This document shows positions 1 to 11,919 of a stretch of DNA of 64,000 bases, piece after piece; within the stretch, counting starts at the first letter, position 1; every line of letters begins with the position of its first letter. The notes beneath the pieces are model-generated. The model did not search any database, had not been told where the DNA came from, and was given only the letters and a program-made list of their open reading frames with translations. A program made the position numbers and the translations under genes. Source of the DNA: Rehmannia glutinosa (Eukaryota; Streptophyta; Magnoliopsida; Lamiales; Orobanchaceae); NCBI GenBank assembly GCA_016081115.2, contig JABTTQ020003409.1, positions 1-64,000 on the forward strand. The letters are read 5' to 3'.

Positions 1-1130
1 CTAACATTTCCAAAATACAAGCAACCAAATAAGGGGAGTGAATATATTCAAGAATAAGCACAATCTCCCCTATCAACAAGACATCAAGAGTAATGTTCAA
101 ATAATCAACCACAAGCTAAAAGCTTAGCTTTTTTACATATCAGACTTAAGTACAAGAGCTTATAAGCTCCCGTCAACAAAACACCATTAGACAAGTAAAT
201 AAGTTCATCATACAACAATTTGACTAAGTATAGTCCACAACTTATGGCTTTAAAAGCCATAGCTTATAGCTTTTATATCGAGCTTTTATTAGCTTTTTGA
301 GCTAACGCCAATTTCTGTTTCTCCCCATTTGGAATCATCAAAAGAATGTTAGGATGATAAAAACATCATACAAGTCTATCAAAGTGCGCCAAATATACAA
401 TTTATCAACCATAGAAAAAGATTATGCTTAAAATCCGAAAATGGGAGAAATGTATCATGAAAAATCCATATGCTCGTTTTGTTAGCCAAGACAAGATCTC
501 AATGAATATTTAAGATTTTTTTGAAAGAGATTCATGTAAAGTTGAAATATTCATTGAAACATTTAATCGAATACTTAGCGGCGTTAAAAATAATGTAGTG
601 TATATATAGCCTTGTAAAAGATATAAAGCCAAGTTTTTCATACCATCACCAAAAAAGCAAATATTTCAACATAAATTCAACAAATAAAAGCCCAACAAAG
701 TAAATTCTCAGGGTTCGATCCAATTGAGATAATTCTAGCCGAAAAAGATCGGCGCATTACGAATGCCAACAAGCAAAAATTTTAAAGAACCATCAAGTAG
801 CTCACATCATCATCAAGCAACGCATATAAGACATTACAAATGTCCCAAATATCCATCTAAATAAAATGATCAAGGCATCACAAAAGCATTTAAGCAAAAA
901 TTAAGAGAAGCACTTTTACCATCAAGTACTTCATACCAATTATCAAACAATGCCAAAATAGAGTATTTTACCATCAAGTACTCAATAATACCATAATCAA
1001 GATCAACCAAAAGCCACTTTCATACTTGCTATTTTATCCCTTCAACAATCAATAAGCAAATGTCATTAGAATAAAGAGTTATACAAATCAAGTTCATGAC
1101 ATAAGAAGAAAAGCAAGAGAAGTAATAGGC
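1..1130. other. AT-rich DNA without a recognisable gene
   Basis: No reading frame of coding character is seen. The stretch probably belongs to the flank or untranslated part of the decayed transposon gene that follows, since that gene's 3' end lies at about 1134 on the minus strand. No terminal repeat could be paired. Confidence 0.4.
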
Positions 1131-1133
1131 TCA

Positions 1134-2478
1134 TCATTCTTCATCGGAAGAAAAACATGCGTTGGGGATGAGTTCTTTAATGAACTTCTTCAATTTGCCG
1201 ATTGATTTTTGCATTTTTGAGGTCTTTTGCTCCAAAGCCTCATATTTAGCCTCATGATATGTTCTAAGTTCATCAAATTCGGCTGCGTGTAGCTCCTAGA
1301 CGGTTGAGCACCTAGTATTACCCTCCCGGATTGCTCGCCACCATCACCCGCCGCCATTCTTTCGAACGACAAGGCGTCATCAAAGAAGTCATTTGGATTT
1401 TCGGATGTAGAACCTCGCTTTCCCTCTTCCTTTATGCCATTTTAGTTGGCGGATATCCATATTATTTCGCATGTGGACCATTTGAGAGATGTTGTCAATG
1501 TCAAAATCATTTTGAAACACCTCCGAATTGCATTCAAGAAGGTAGCCCCGATTGGATAGGAAGTTTGCAAATCCAATTGCCCATGACAAACTTCTTATTT
1601 CCTTGTGTGATAGACTCAATCAAGCATTGAATATGTATTGTGCCAAAATTAAGCGGATCTCTTCTAGCAATCTTATAAGTCAAAAAGTAATCCATATTGC
1701 TAGGCATTTTGCCCGCTTTACCACGATCTGATGAAGCGACAATAATAGAAATAATCATGTGTCGACAGTCATGGCCAATAGCAAATATTTGGCCAAACGC
1801 AGGTCTTAACCTCTTCCATAGAAAAACACCCAACATATCATCATTCCAAATTGCACAAGCAAAATAATCCCAACCACCTTATCGCACATGTAAAAGCCGA
1901 CAAATGTTATTAGGAGTCCATCTAAAATGACGACTTACAAACGAATTCAACGCAAGTGGCTTCCTTTGAGCATTATATTCTACCCACATATTTGCATAAA
2001 AATGTAGAATCACATCATCATCATATAAAACATACGGATGCTCCCACAAGTACATCCACCATTGCTCTTCAAAAAATCCTCTAATAGTAGGATACTCATT
2101 TGAAAATGAATTAAATCGACAAATTTTCGTGCGAGCTATCGATTTTGCACCCATGTTCAAATTCTCATAGTACCATTCCGCATATTTGTTGATAAAATCT
2201 AAAACATTATTAGAGCGAGGAGCTTGAGGTATAAGAGGTTTCTTACTTTTTGCCCAACGACAATTATTGAATGAAATAGTCCCGCGGAATTCGGCAATTT
2301 GAGGATTGGAGAGTACCAGATTTTGAATATCATCACGTTCTTGAGCTACATTCATTTGGGTAACTCGAATATTCCTTTGTTTGGCTTCCTCTTGCCGATT
2401 TCTTGAAGAACCCTCTCCGCTCTTTTCTTCGCTTGGAAGTGGGATTTTTGACCGGTAGAATTTCTAGTGAGGTGCCAT
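1134..2478 (-). pseudogene. Decayed plant transposon protein gene
   Basis: Read on the minus strand from an ATG at 2478. The conceptual protein resembles the putative plant transposon protein family: an N-terminal RNRQEEAK-like charged stretch, a central segment ending in PNNICRLLHVR, and a following segment with DYFLTYKIARRDPLNFGTI. The C-terminus is charged and coiled-coil-like (HEAKYEALEQKTSKMQ) and ends SSDEE-stop. The gene is dead: there is a TAG at codon 5, a TAA just after LLHVR (1879), a frame change near 1550 and further stops at 1389 and around 1300. Family assignment rests on remembered similarity only. No LTRs or TIRs were paired with it, so the element type is open. Confidence 0.55.
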
Positions 2479-2489
2479 ATTTGTAAGAT

Positions 2490-3365
2490 TCTTGCAAAAT
2501 GAAGTGGATTAGCAAGAAGTTAATCACAAGTTTTGATGAAGAAATGAAGATTTTGTGAAAAGGGAAAAAAAATCGCTGCTGAACGAGGGTTTGGAGTTTT
2601 TGTGTTCTGTTTGAAAAAATGAAAGCGGAGACACGTTATAAGCCAAAAATTAAGCCTGGGCGACCGGCCGAGGTAGGTGCGACGGTCATGTGCAGTGGTG
2701 ACCGCTTACCCGCTCTTTTACTGGGCCCCAAAGGCAATTTTCCAAACCCTGCAATTTTCCAAAATTGATTTTTCACCTCAAAAGTTTTTAAACTTTGCAA
2801 AAAGATAATTATGGACTAAATCCAACAAATATGAGTATCGAGAAAACATATATACGAGAAAAACGAAATTTTACTAGTAGTGCCCTTTTGAGAAAAATCA
2901 CAAAGTCATTTAGCACTAAAAGGGGATGAGATGAAATAGTTTTGAAAGATAAGTGCATAAACAATACAAGAGCAAAATATCGAGTTCTAAAAATAATACG
3001 AGTGAACATACCTCGATGGTTTAAGAATCTCTTAGAAGAAGTAATAGACGATAGCCAATGAATACATATATCCTACACAATTCTTTAAACAAATTTTGCA
3101 CAAGACATAATAGCACAAGTGTAGGTCAATCAATAAGAGATATCACAATAAAATGCTTATGCTATAAAAATACATAAGAGTTTAAAAAACAACATGTGAA
3201 GGTCTCATTTTCAAAGGATTTTAAAAACACAAATATATATAGAAGACCTTAATTTTTAAAAATATGAAAATTTATTTCGCAATGTAGATACAAATAAAAA
3301 CATGCATACTAAATTAAAATGCATATGTAAGTAGGAGATACGGTTTACCAATTATGCCATTTCCA
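2490..3365. other. Intergenic, no gene seen
   Basis: AT-rich DNA with a short GC-rich patch at about 2650-2710 containing gaccggccga-like motifs. Similar motifs recur at 5640-5890, which suggests both are fragments of related retroelement sequence. Nothing else can be supported. Confidence 0.3.
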
Positions 3366-3369
3366 TGGG

Positions 3370-4722
3370 TCAGGTCGTTCCATTGTTGATGATATCTTCC
3401 CCTTTGAAAGTCATCTTGTTGATGATAGCTTCCGGATTGTTCCATTTCCAAGGATTATGTCTTTTCCATTGTTGATAATTTCTTTCTCTTGGAAATTCAT
3501 TGTGGGGATGTCTTCTCCTTTGATTAAACGTGATGGTCATTTGATGTCTTACTTGCGGTATGAATTTTCTTCGATTATTATTATGCCGAGTACCTAATAT
3601 GACATTGTTTTGTGGTACCCTCATGTGTTTGGGTCCTTTAGGATTAGCTTTGAGACTTTTAGGTCTCCAAAAATAATTAGAGCTATTTCTAGCCCGAAAA
3701 ATTAGCCGTATGACCCTTTTACCGCAATAGAAGCAAGTAATAATTTTTGAAGCATAATGACCAACATGCATGAGGACTTGATTTCTTTTCATATGATTAA
3801 CAACACTAGCTTATGGTCAACTCCTTGTTTTAATTTATTACAACTATGAATATCAACAATATCGGTCATTTTATCGGTACTCATGTTGTATTTTGATAAA
3901 TCCTTTTTCATGCAATTTATATCCTCAACAAGAGTACTATTTTCTTTTTCAAGGTTTCTAACTTTATCAAGTGTGGTGGTGTGAGCACATGATAGTGATT
4001 CATATGAAGTAAATAAACTATCCTTATCATTGTTCAAAACATTGAATTCCTTTTTCAAATTTTTGTACTTAACAAGTAAACTTTGGAATTCATTTTGAAG
4101 GTCATCAAAATCATTTTACAAAACACTATAATCATTTTGTATAACAATATCATAGGAAGTAGAGGGTTTAAGACATACCTCGTTATCTTCTTCGATGCCC
4201 ATAAGACAATGTTCAACTTCTTCATAGTTGGAAGTTGTAAGAGCTTGTTCCTTAGATTTGACATTGTATCCCTTTGAAGTAGATGCTTTTTGAGTTGATC
4301 CTATCATTTGCATATACGTCATGAATGGCTTCTAATTTTTGTCATACTTCATGAGCCGATCGAATTCCTACAATAAGATTAAATTCCAGTTGGTAAGTGA
4401 ACAATATAAAATATTGAGAGCTTTACCATTTAAGGAGATGATTTTCTTCTCTTCATCATTTAACTCTTTTGAGGCCTTTGGAGGTGTGTGGTGTGTCTTT
4501 TATAGGAATGGATTCTCCATTGATGACGATGTTCCAAATATCGAACCCGTAACCTTGTAAATAACATTCCATTCTTTGTTTCCAAAAATGTAAAATTTTG
4601 GAATAAAATCGAGGTGGCTTGGTGGTGGAGGTGCGGAAGGTGAGCTTCATTCGTAGCCGACGATCGTTCCTCTTCACTCGCGACAGAAACGAGCTTGCCA
4701 AAGAAGTTTGGCTCGATACCAC
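3370..4722 (-). pseudogene. Ty1/copia gag remnant with primer-binding site
   Basis: Minus strand. The 5' end of the reading (4734 down to about 4460) has the copia Gag N-terminal pattern PRFYSKILHFWKQRMECYL followed by GYGFDIWNIVINGE. A coiled-coil segment (LEKENSTLVEDINCMKK) lies at about 3880-3960, and a partial zinc knuckle (CFYCGK) and a PKGPKHMRVPQ motif lie near 3620-3725. The order N-terminal Gag, coiled coil, knuckle is correct for copia on this strand. Frames change several times, so it is a relic. At about 4709-4722 the minus strand reads tggtatcgagcc, which matches the initiator-Met tRNA primer-binding site of plant copia elements with one base different, directly inside the edge of an LTR that starts at about 4724. 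Confidence 0.7.
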
Positions 4723-4723
4723 T

Positions 4724-5900
4724 TGTAAGTCCAAGCGCTACGATAATCAGAGGGGGTGAATAGATTATCTCCATCTTTTCGATTATGCCCTCTTTTTTTA
4801 AACAAAACAAGCCAAGACAATATAGAAAGTGCGGAATGTAAACAACACACGTCGATTTAAAGAGGTTCAACCCACCTAGGGCCTAATCCTCTACCACCCC
4901 AGTATATCTGGGATGGATTTCAAAAAGAAAAAGAATTTTATTAATAACCAAAATTAATACAACTTCAACTTACAACACCTCAAGAGCACCACACTCTTCT
5001 TCAACACCACCTTGGAGATTACCACAATCTCCCCTTGAAGATACCACAATCTTCCTTCAACGATACCTTTGAAGATCACCACAATCTTCAATCTTGAAGA
5101 ATACCAAATTCTTCAACACCTCAAGAGCACCACACTCTCTTGAAACACCTATGACCTAGATCACCCAAATGTATTCTTTCCACAAGAATACTCACAAGGA
5201 TGTCTTGTGTTGAATGATGACCAAAAATCAAGATTACAACTCAATAATGAATAATACAATTTGGGTGCAAGTGTAATCAAGAAATGAAAGCCTAGACCTC
5301 AAGATGTGAAAGTGATAAGCTAGGCAAAATTACAACAATAATAATAACTATGAAGAACAAGTGTTTGCTTGGAATGTATCTTGTTGTGTTGTATCTCAAT
5401 TGTTGTTTTGGTTGCTCCAAAACTTCCTCTATTTGTAGGAGATGATAGATCAAACATAGGCTCCTCTTGGGGATTGAAAATCTACCAGAAAAAATACAAT
5501 TAAAATCAAGAATATATCTCGTTAGAAATCAATCCCACAATTTAAGGAAAGTTTGTCTCAACATCAACGGTTAAATTTGTCATTAACTTGAGGCGACCAA
5601 TGCATACCGAGAAATAGAGTTTGAATTGAACATATCACAATTTAACACGGGGTGACGGTCAAGGGTCTTCGACCAATCGACCTATACTTGACCGGTCCCC
5701 TTAATGAAAAACCAGGAACAAAGTTTATGTTTCAAAACATGCCAGTGCACGGTCGACGGGGATGTCTGGCCGACGCCAATTTGCCGACACACCCTGGTCG
5801 ACCGGCCGACCTGGCCAATATCAAGTCCGTCTCATTTCTTTTGTTTCAAAATTCATCTTCAGGGTATGCGGGTTGTTCTATATGACCGGTTGACCTCGAG
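4724..5900 (-). repeat. Probable LTR of the copia relic (right edge uncertain)
   Basis: The left edge is set by TGTAAGTCCAAG next to the primer-binding site; the stretch after it contains the agggggtgaatag motif common in plant copia LTRs. The outer edge is not certain: a CA end at about 5647 or somewhere up to 5900 is possible, and no second LTR is in the window. Within it, 4970-5170 carries short repeated units of the type caagagcaccacactct and accacaatcttc. Confidence 0.4.
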
Positions 5901-5910
5901 ATTTAAATGT

Positions 5911-6200
5911 TATCCAATTTTTGTAATAAAAATAAACTCAAGAAATACTCCAAAAATTTAGTAAAAATATTTTAAACCGATCGGGGAGTATTTAGACAAC
6001 ATTTAGAAACCATGTTTTGAAGTAGAAATTAATAAATATAAAATCATTAAAAGTATTGTCCAATTTTATCTAAAATAAATCTTGAAGAAATACTCCGAAT
6101 AAATAGTAAAAATATTTTAAATCATTTAGGAGTATTTGGACAACAATTAAAAACATTGTTTTGGTGTAAAAATAAAATCATCAAAATTAAGATAAAACAT
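5911..6200. repeat. Two-copy tandem duplication, period about 145 bp
   Basis: The segment containing agaaatactcc, then gtaaaaatattttaaa, then ggagtattt.gacaaca occurs at 5941-6001 and again at 6086-6142. The offset is 145 bases and the copies are clearly diverged. No coding content. Confidence 0.7.
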
Positions 6201-6399
6201 GTATCCAACAATACATGCATCATACCTTACGCGTTTTCATACAACCGCTTTTCTCGCATTAACTATATACATCGCCACACTCTCACACGATCACCCCATC
6301 CACCGAGATTTCTCGTCTCATCCCCTCCTCGCTTTCTAACCTTTAGATGAGGAGACGTTGAAGACGTCGAACCTACCACGGATCAATCCGTCTCCGTCG

Positions 6400-8115
6400 T
6401 CTAGTTCCTATAATCATTGATGATTTGACGACATTTTTTGCTTTTGTTATTCTTGAACTCCTTCGTTTTTTTTTAGTTTGACCGTAAGTTTAAATTCGGA
6501 TATTTTGATGGATTGATATTCGGATATTTCGGACTCGAGATGTAATTCGCACTTGTGTGTATTTTATTCCACGCATTGGACTCTATTTCACTTGGAGTTT
6601 TGTATCCTTGGTTTAGATGTTGAATTATTTCGTTTAAGTGATTGATCGCGTCGCGTCGTGTTTGGGGGCGTGACACTCTCTATGTTTGTTCTCTGCCGTT
6701 TATTTCCAATAATTGTAGACCCCGTGAGTTTAGACATTCGATCAACAATGCGGATTACTAATCAATCAAAATAGATTGTAAAACCCGATGCAAAGTTTTA
6801 TAGATTAAAGAAATAATTATGCTTGAGAAGCTTAAGAGAAAAAACAATTATACTTATAACTTGATCAATTGAATTCAATAGAAAAAGTCAACGCCCAATT
6901 GAAACATAAAAGTTCAATGGTAAAAGATACATAAAATATTATCATAAATATTTCATGGAATATAATTCGTCCATTTTAACTTTCCGTATTGAGTAATAAG
7001 GAAAGTTTGAAATGACCCGATTTACATACCATTTACAATATTTTCCTAATCTAAAATATCACCGAATATAAGAATTAAAAGATTGGATATTTTTTGGTTC
7101 TAATCCAAATTTTTATATAATATTTTCCTAATTTAATATTATTTATAATATTTTTCTAATTTATATTCATACATAATTTAGGAATACAATAAAAGTCAAC
7201 AACCAATTAGTGGATAAAAATTAAAGCTATATATAGTTTTTAAAAATTATATACGTTCACTACTATGTTTCTTTTAAACATAAAAATGGAAGATTATATA
7301 TAGTTTTAAAAAATGATATACGTTAAATACTATAGATATATCTATATATATACACGTTAACTATATATATGTATATATCTTATAATAATAGATAGTCTTT
7401 GATATCACTGATATCATTTTTTAAAATCGTATGACGATAATGCATCTTTGTAATGATGATGACTTTTTAAAATTCTAATTTATAGTTGTCTAAAATGATA
7501 GGAATATTGATAATGATGCATATATATTATTATGAGTAACATATCGTGTGGTGTACTTTGAATTTTAGATTCTTGATTTGCAATAATAAATGCAAAATCG
7601 ATAACATATCTTTCTTTCTAAACAATTATTTTCCTTTTCATTTGGTAACTTTATTACTAATATAAATTTACCATACTAAACAATTATATTCACAATTTAT
7701 ATAAAATGATAGTAATTATTTCTAATATAAAATTGTGAATATAAATCTGACATGCGTAGGAAATCTTTTGATAACACCATACTATCATTTGGTAATTTTA
7801 TTGGGGAAAACAATTCTATCATTTGGTAACTTTATTTATAATATAAAATTCTGAATATAAAATTTATTTCTAATATACTCACAATTATATTCCTAATAAA
7901 ATGATAGGAATTATTTCTAAAAAAAATTACCATACTAAACAATTATATTCCTAATATAAAATTGTGAATATAAAATCATTTCTTTGTAAACTTTTGGTAA
8001 CAATTATTACAAAGTCCTAACATTTGGTAACTTTTAGTATAATAATAAGTACAATACCATTTATAATAATAATTAATTGTTGCAAAAATCCTATTATTTG
8101 GTAATTTTTGTTATA
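6400..8115. repeat. AT-rich tract with recurring short motifs
   Basis: No gene is visible. From about 7630 to 8110 the motif catttggtaactttat recurs at about 7637, 7789, 7819, 8017 and 8093, interspersed with repeats of aatataaaattgtgaata. It looks like decayed satellite or MITE-derived sequence. The part at 7260-7400 has short inverted and direct repeats of tatatatag. Confidence 0.5.
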
Positions 8116-8645
8116 ACTATAATGGGGGAAAAAGTCTTATATTTTTTTTTATTTTTCTTTTTTTCTTATTATTTTTTTTTTGCCAAAAAATGGGGGACAA
8201 GATCAACTTAAAGGGTAACAGGATAATATAACAATCCAAAATTTCAAAAATTTCGACATCTATGCATAAACTTATCGACGAATTAGCATTAATCGACACA
8301 TTAGTATGTAAATGCAAGATATAAGACTTTTTATTATCCAAAAGCTATAAGACTTTTTATTCAAAAATTATAATATCATTTATATTTGTAATGAACATAC
8401 AATAAAAGTATAATTCAAATACAAATGTAATCAAGAATACTAATTTAACAAAATTATACTAATTGCAATTGAACCAATACAAAATAAATATTCAGATATT
8501 TGTTCCAAAGCATGATATAAGAAACAAAAATTTCATTAATAATAATATATTGTTCATAGAAACACTCCATAAAAAAGTGACATCAAAAATATTCAAATAT
8601 AAAAAAAGTCTAGAAGTAGTTCAAAAATATCAATCATATATAATT

Positions 8646-8973
8646 CTAATCCTTTTCCTTCTTGATAAACGCCTTAGTTTTCTTCAAAGAGCCGGTACTG
8701 GAAAATTCTGCCTCAAGCTTTCTTTTAACATTAGTGCCACCATCAAGATCCAAAAAAGAGTCCACATTCTATAGTTTGCATTTGTCTGCAGAAGAAACTT
8801 CTTCCTCGGATAAATTAAGATGATCCTGTTAAAGTATGTCATTAATTTGGTATCTATAAAAATTTCAAATAAAAGGAAAGAAATGTCTTAAAATCCTATC
8901 AAAAATATATAAAATTTAATACCTTATCACCAACTGATTCAGAATGAATGACTCTAGAGTTAAGTTCAGAGTC
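8646..8973 (-). pseudogene. C-terminal relic of a two-exon gene, possibly RPA1-like
   Basis: Minus strand. One exon at 8923-8973 is framed by CACAG and GTATT and reads DSELNSRVIHSESVGDK. A second exon at 8646-8825 starts after TTTAACAG with DHLNLSEEEVSSADKCKL, is broken by a TAG, then continues GGTNVKRKLEAEFSSTGSLKK and ends KKEKD-stop. The KRKLE...KKTK-like tail resembles the C-terminus of plant replication protein A large-subunit paralogues, including those spread by Helitrons. That assignment is a weak inference; the exon structure and the in-frame stop are seen directly. Confidence 0.35.
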
Positions 8974-8999
8974 CTGTGACAAAATAATAAAAATAAAAT

Positions 9000-11220
9000 A
9001 TAACTATTTGAATATAAAAGTCCATCACATTGTATCAAAGAGAATATGTTGGGAGAGGTTACATCACTCAATAGAAATTAAGGCATGATGACGCAAATTC
9101 AAGAAATTGAGGCAAAAAAATTAGAGTTTGTAGTATCTAATAAAGCATGTGAGCTCAACGATCCTTTTATGGTCAACACGCGGACTGGTATTCCACCCTT
9201 AGTGTTTCAATACATGTAACTTCATTGAACAGGATAGAGAACTTGTATTCCATAACCCCAAAAAATTATTTTGTTAGTTATCCTAATGAAAAAAATTGCT
9301 GCTCTGAAGATTTTCCATATTTTGCTACTTGGAGTTTTACTTTGACATTTGGGTAAGAAAACCTTATTTTTTTAGAAATGGTATCAGAGCAAACTTTTTA
9401 AAACAATATCTAAACGTATATTTAAATTAAGTGGTATAAAAAAATACAATAAAAATAACAAAAAAAAAAATATAGTGTATATAAAAAATAATACAATATA
9501 AGGAATAATAAAAATATCTAAATGTCTATAAGAAGCAAACAATAATTACCTAAAATACGATGAATGTAACAAAATATATGTTAGCATGAAGAATAATAAA
9601 AAACAAATAAATCATACAAAAAAATTAAAAAAATACAACAAAACTATCAAAAATAATAATAAAAAAGAAACTCACCAATTCTTTTCCGTACAAATCCACA
9701 ATATAGTGTATATAAAAACTCTTCCTTATTGCAAAGATTCGAGTTCAATACTCTTGTGGTGTTATGGACACTGATGAAAACGGATATAGAGAGAACGTGA
9801 AGATGAAGCCATATTTATTGTTTAGGCTTGAATTTAAGATCAACAATATGAGAAAAGTGATGAAGATATGTAGAAGAAAAATAAAAGTGATGAAGATATG
9901 TTTTGAAACAAATAAAATTGATGAAGATATATAAAAGAAAAGAAGAACTGACGTTTAGTTGTTTAGCTTTAGTTCATATAATTATGGTGGAAAAAAATTA
10001 CCATATATATGTATACACGTCTTATAATGTAATTATATTTAATTATATTATAATTATCTTCTTATAATACATTCCTAAAATAATAATATATAATAATTAC
10101 CATTTATAATTTATAATAATTACCATATACAATGTTTAGAATTCTTACCTAATATAATGTGCAGAAAGAGCGGGAATTTTTTTTTCCGGACTTCTGCTAT
10201 TATATATATATATTTATGCATAATTATGCACTGCCATATTTAATTATTTTCACTGGTTTATTATGGGTATATTAGTCAATTTAATTAATAGCTTATTACA
10301 TCAAAGATAAAGAAAAATCCTACATCATGAGGTTGTCTTCCTTCATTTCTTGTTATGGATGTAAGTTATATGATGAGATTTATTTTGGGAAATTTGTGAA
10401 TTTTGATATTGAAATGTTAAAGTTATGGAAATGTTTGCAAAAATATATGCTTTTAGAAAAAAGTGATTTATTGTAGCATAACTAGTAGTAGTTGAAATCA
10501 GAAGTTGGTAGGCTTTAAAAATAAAATCAAATGTTGAGAATCATAAGTTGAGAGTGTCTGGTGAAAAAGCTGTAAAATTGCTTATTTGTTTCTAAACTCA
10601 AATCAGAAGTAGAAGCAAAAATCTAAGCAAACCTCTCCATTCTTTTAATTCTGATTAAATGAAGCAAAATCAGAAGTAGAAGTTGACACTTGCAAATATT
10701 AAAAAAGTATTTTTTTAAGTCAAAATATGATAAACACTTTTTTAGTGATTGCAAACACTACCTATATATGTTAGATTCCATTATTATATGTTATTGGAGT
10801 TGTTATAATATTCAATTAATGCAACAACATATCCTTAAATTTTGAGTTATCAAGTTGATAAGTTTGGTTTTGCTCAATTTAATTGTTCCATATAATATTA
10901 ACGTCTTGTACGTTAAAATAACAAAATCGTCCGAAACCGTTGAAAACACATGTTTGTTTTATTCTAAAAAAATCGCGACTTAAAATCAAATTTGTGGTCG
11001 AATCGTATTTAGCAATTCAATTTGAAAATATTGAAAAAATTGTCCAAACCGTACCATGATCACCACTATCTAAAGATAACTGTTTTTTCTTTTTTCTTTT
11101 TAAATAAGCTGATTTGCAATAATAAGTATTGTAGTGTTTACCCATATATATTTGATTGTTTACCCCCCAAAAAAAATATGGATTATTTATTTAAAATTTA
11201 AATAACAAAATTTAGGGGTA
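9000..11220. other. AT-rich intergenic DNA
   Basis: No gene is supported. At about 10365-10760 there is sequence rich in atcagaagtagaag and tgcaaacacta motifs that resembles, in decayed form, the MITE family seen at 57293-57562. A perfect TA run lies at about 10200. Confidence 0.35.
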
Positions 11221-11228
11221 GAAGAACT

Positions 11229-11600
11229 TGGGCCTATGGCAAGGTTTGTCCACCTAGCTCGACTTGGGCCTCTTGGCCCAGTTGAGTGCTACTTAGTGAG
11301 TTAGTGAGCACTAGACTGACAACCCGACCCAAAGTCCGACCAAACCTCATTTCTCTCTTCTTCAATCTTCACTCCTCTTTTTATGATAAGAATTTTAGAA
11401 TGATTTTCTTTCCCCTCATGTGGCGTTTTCTTCTCATGTGTGGGATCTGTTAACTTCACAAGAGATTGAATATCTGTGAGGTATGTGACAATTCTTCAAT
11501 TTATTGTTTGATGGTTTGGCTCCAACTGGATGTTGCCCATTTGCTGTACTGCAAAAAAAAGCTTTTGTAAAGCAATATCCCAATACGTGATTGATTTCTC
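11229..11600 (+). promoter_or_regulatory. Promoter and 5' leader with site II elements; copy A of a duplicated block
   Basis: TGGGCC occurs at 11229-11234 and 11265-11270, and its complement GGCCCA at 11275-11280, giving an inverted pair of site II elements. Such elements, bound by TCP-type factors, are typical of plant promoters for ribosomal and mitochondrial proteins. The block from here to about 11600 is homologous to 26752-27250 upstream of the bL36 gene. A noncoding first exon probably ends near 11478 (tctgtgag before gtatgt), with an acceptor near 11820 (tttgggcag). Confidence 0.6.
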
Positions 11601-11919
11601 AATTGCAAGAGTTTTTATCTTCTTTTTTAAAGATTTTTTCCTTGAAATTTATGTTTAGGAAGATTAAAAATTGCTATCAAAGTGGTTTTTTCATCAGGTC
11701 CAGTAGAATTTTTTGTTCTATTTGTACCAATCATGACTCTGCAAATATTCTAGTTATAGTGTTATTCTTCCATTCCCGTTTTAGTTCTGATCACGTATTT
11801 TCACTCAATGCTTTTGGGCAGCGTAGGAGACACTATATTTGAAACCACCACACTTTTCAGCGGAGCTTCGTGATTATCATTATAATCAAGTGATAAATGA
11901 GCCTTGATAGATTGTAAAC

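Noticed and set aside
8463..8774. 103-codon plus-strand frame
   Set aside because: Its sequence is AT-rich and lacks coding character; the antisense strand of its 3' part matches a better exon-like relic.
11229..11600. Copy A as an ordinary dispersed repeat or MITE
   Set aside because: No terminal inverted repeats or target duplications were found, and both copies sit at the expected promoter position of a gene. A genome search could still overturn this.
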